A program made the translations under genes and the position numbers. The notes under the pieces were generated by a model. The model ran no database searches, was not told the DNA's origin, and was given only the letters and a program-made list of their open reading frames with translations. From Halictus rubicundus (lineage: Eukaryota; Arthropoda; Insecta; Hymenoptera; Halictidae), in NCBI RefSeq assembly GCF_050948215.1, contig NW_027488841.1:234328-298327 (forward strand): 64,000 nt of DNA, read 5' to 3'. Positions 61,493 through 64,000 of this stretch are shown here, piece after piece (the stretch's first letter is position 1; each line of letters begins with the position of its first letter).

Positions 61493-64000
61493 CTCTATCC
61501 TATCCAATCCTCTATCCTATCCATTCCTCTGTCCTATCATATCCTCTATCCTATCCTATCCTCTATCCTATCCGATCCTCTATCCTCTATCCTATCCTAT
61601 CCTCTATCCTATCCTATCCTCTATGCTATCCTATCCTCTATCCTATCCTATCCTCTATCCTATCCAATCCTCTATCCTATCCATTCCTCTGTCCTATCAT
61701 ATCCTCTATCCTATCCTATCCTCTATCCTATCCGATCCTCTATCCTGTATCCTATCCTATCCCCTATCCGATCCTATCCTCTATCCTATCCTATCCTCTA
61801 TCCTATCCTCTATCCTATCCTCTATCCTATCCTATCCTCTATCCTATCCTATCCTCTATGCTATCCTATCCTCTATCCTATCCTCTATCCTATCCTCTAT
61901 CCTATCCTCTATCCTATCCTATCCTCTATCCTATCCTATCCCCTATGCTATCCTATCCTCTATCCTATCCTATCCTCTATCCTATCCATTCCGCTATCCT
62001 ATCCTATCCTCTATCCTATCCTATCCTCTATCCTATCCTATCCTCTATCCGATGCTATCCTCTATCCTATCCTATCCTCTATCCTATCCTATCCTCTATC
62101 CTATCCTATCCTCTATCCTATCCTATCCTCTATCCTATCATATCCTCTATCCTATCCTATCCTCTATACTATTATATCCTCTATCCGACCCTATCCTCTA
62201 TCCTATCCTATCCTCTATCCTATCCTATCCTCTATCCTATCCTATCCTCTATCCTATCCTATCCTCTATCCTATCCCATCCTCTATCCTATCCTATCCTC
62301 TATCCTATCCTATCCTCTATCCTATCCTATCTTCTATCCTACCCTATCATCTATCCTATCAAATCCCCTATCCTATCCTCTATCCTATCCTATCCTCTAT
62401 CCTATCCTATCCTCTATCCTCTATCCTATCCTATCCTCTATCCTATCCTATCCTCTATCCTATCCTATCCTCTATCCTATCCTATCCTCTATCCTATCCT
62501 ATCCTCTATCCTATCCTATCTTCTATCCTATCCTATCCTCTATCCTATCCTATCCTCTATCCTATCCCATCCTCTATCCTATCCTATCCTCTATCCTATC
62601 CTATCCTCTATCCTATCCCATCCTCTATCCTATCCTATCCTCTATCCTATCCTATCCTCTATCCTATTCTATCCTCTATCCTATCCTATCCTCTATGCTA
62701 TCCTATCCTCTAACCTATCCTATCCTCTATCCTATCCTATCCTCTATCCTATCCTATCCTCTATCCTATCCTATCCTCTATCCTATCCTATCCTCTATCC
62801 TATCCTATCCTCTATCCTATCCTATCCTGTATCCTATCCAATCCTCAATCCTATCCTATCATCTATCCTCTATCCTATCCAATCCTCTATCCTATCCATT
62901 CCTCTATCCTATCCTATCCTCTATCCTATCCTATCCTCTATCCTATCCTATCCTCTATCCTATCCTATCCTCTATCCTATCCTATCCTCTATCCTCTATC
63001 CTCTATCCTATCCTATCCTCTATCCGATCCTATCCTCTATCCTATCCTATCCTCTATCCTATCCTATCCTCTATCCTATCCTATCCTCTATCCTATCCTA
63101 TCCTCTATCCTATCATATCCTCTATCCTATCCTATCCTCTATACTATTATATCCTCTATCCGATCCTATCCTCTATCCTATCCTATCCTCTATCCTATCC
63201 TATCCTCTATCCTATCCTATCCTCTATCCTATTCTATCCTCTATCCTATCCTATCCTCTATCCTGTCCTATGCTCTATCCTATCCTATCGTCTATCCTAT
63301 CCTCTATCCTATCCTCTCCTCTATCCTATCCTATCCTCTATCCTATCCCATCCTCTATCCTATCCTATCCTCTATCCTATCCTATCCTCTATCCTATCCT
63401 ATCTTCTATCCTACCCTATCATCTATCCTATCAAATCCCATATCCTATCCTCTATCCTATCCTATCCTCTATCCTATCCTATCTTCTATCCTATCCTATC
63501 CTCTATCCTATCAAAACCCCTACCCTATCCTCTGTCCTATCCTATCCTCTATCCTATCCTATCCTCTATCCTCTATCCTATCCTATCCTCTATCCTATCT
63601 TATCCTCTATCCTATCCTATCCTCTATCCTATCCTATCCCCTATCCTATCCTCTATCCTATCCTATCATCTATCCTCTATCCTATCCTATCTTCTATCCT
63701 ATCCTATCCTCTATCCTATCAAATCCCCTATCCTATCCTCTATCCTATCCTATCATCTATCCTCTATCCTATCCAATCCTCTATCCTATCCTATCCTCTA
63801 TCCTATCAAATCCCCTATCCTATCCTCTGTCCTGTCATATCCTCTATCCTATCCTATCCTCTATCCTATCCTATCCTCTATCCTATCCTATCCTCTATCC
63901 TATCCTATCGTCTATCCTATCCTCTATCCTATCCTATACTCTATCCTATCCTATCCTCGATCCTATCCTATCCTCAATCCTATCCTTTCCTGTATCCTAT
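61493..64000 (+). repeat. D-K1-K2-L module 5, cut by the window end
   Basis: D doublet (61523, 61683), K1 (62165), K2 (63140), CAAAACCCC (63512) and the first L element (63986), at which the window stops. From about 62695 to the end it matches module 4 at a constant 5528 bp. One private base is A at 63440, where module 4 has C. The module clearly continues past the window. Confidence 0.87.

Larger units (their letters stand above)
1..64000 (+). repeat. Satellite array of a 17-bp unit (whole window)
   Basis: The window is built from TATCCTATCCTATCCTC, three TATCC pentamers plus TC, repeated head to tail. Units of 7 (TATCCTC), 12 and 22 bp also occur, so length changes are almost always by one pentamer. 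Composition of the unit is 7 T, 7 C, 3 A and no G, so every G on the + strand marks a divergent unit. All copies have the same orientation; an inverted segment would show as G-rich text and there is none. No unique sequence interrupts the array, and both window ends lie inside it, so the true array is longer than 64 kb. No gene, RNA gene, promoter or mobile element is visible in any stretch. The organism cannot be named; a eukaryotic heterochromatic satellite is the inference. Confidence 0.97.

Noticed and set aside
52217..62713. Open frame of about 3,500 codons, and dozens of shorter ones on the + strand, as protein genes
   Set aside because: The repeat unit simply lacks stops in the forward direction and all frames give the same phase-shifted peptide. 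Frames overlap one another in different phases, begin at one recurrent TATGCT variant, and end wherever a family variant brings in a stop. No codon bias, no domain, no upstream signal.
1..64000. Telomeric repeat
   Set aside because: CCTAA and CCCTAA words occur only as isolated variants (CCTAACC), never in tandem. The unit and the kilobase-scale repeats are of satellite type. An unusual telomere type cannot be excluded from sequence alone but nothing supports it.
1..64000. CRISPR array
   Set aside because: There are no unique spacers; the text between recurrent variants is itself the same 17-bp repeat.
1..64000. CENP-B box or a known centromere motif, suggested by the 17-bp length
   Set aside because: The unit shares no core with the CENP-B box, which needs TTCG and CGGG parts. 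The equal length is accidental.
1..64000. GATA (Bkm-type) microsatellite of sex chromosomes
   Set aside because: GATA is present on the other strand but within a GGATA pentamer and a 17-bp unit, not as a tandem tetranucleotide.
1..64000. Pure assembly artefact
   Set aside because: Private variants, in-register indels and nested duplications with consistent ordering look biological. Mis-joins at long exact offsets (5528, 22396 bp) cannot be ruled out without read data, so this is only partly rejected.
1..64000. 12-bp base unit (two pentamers plus TC)
   Set aside because: I first read the unit as 12 bp. Counting pentamers between TC marks gives three in most units, so 17 bp is the main length and 12 bp is a shorter variant.

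Overview
The whole 64 kb window is one tandem-repeat (satellite) array. I find no gene, RNA gene, transposon, CRISPR array or unique flanking sequence. The base unit is 17 bp, TATCCTATCCTATCCTC, meaning three TATCC pentamers plus TC. Shorter and longer units of 7, 12 and 22 bp differ from it by whole pentamers. The + strand is almost free of G. No segment is inverted anywhere, and the array runs off both ends. An array of this size with layered higher-order structure points to eukaryotic heterochromatin (pericentromeric, subtelomeric, sex- or B-chromosome type). The sequence does not tell me which organism.

Layout. 1-1580 is the most uniform part, marked by a TTACC variant. 1585-6933 holds 628-bp and 1452-bp duplications. 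6934-24300 holds nested repeats of about 1.07, 3.3-3.6 and 2.5 kb. 24301-29196 and 35832-41280 are two copies of a block about 11.5 kb apart; part of it recurs at about 49.5-51.6 kb. 29197-35240 and 51581-64000 carry five copies of a larger module of 3.55 to 5.38 kb, defined by an ordered set of variant units called D, K1, K2 and L here. 41864-46790 is a 2.5-kb tandem duplication. An AT-richer variant block called J occurs 14 times, all between 3.1 and 41.3 kb. The K variants occur only from 29.9 kb onward.

Very long open frames cover most of the + strand, the longest about 3,500 codons. They are a by-product of the repeat. The unit has no stop in any forward frame, and because 17 is not a multiple of 3 all three forward frames read the same 17-residue peptide. 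Frames begin at one recurrent variant (TATGCT) and end at a few recurrent variants that contain TAA, TAG or TGA. I therefore annotate no CDS.

The interest lies in how the array evolved. There are ordered cassettes of diverged 17-mers, duplications at several nested scales, an L element whose copy number per module goes 3, 4, 6, and shared variants that order the duplications in time. Positions were read by eye. Marker positions should be right to within a base or two, while segment borders are approximate.
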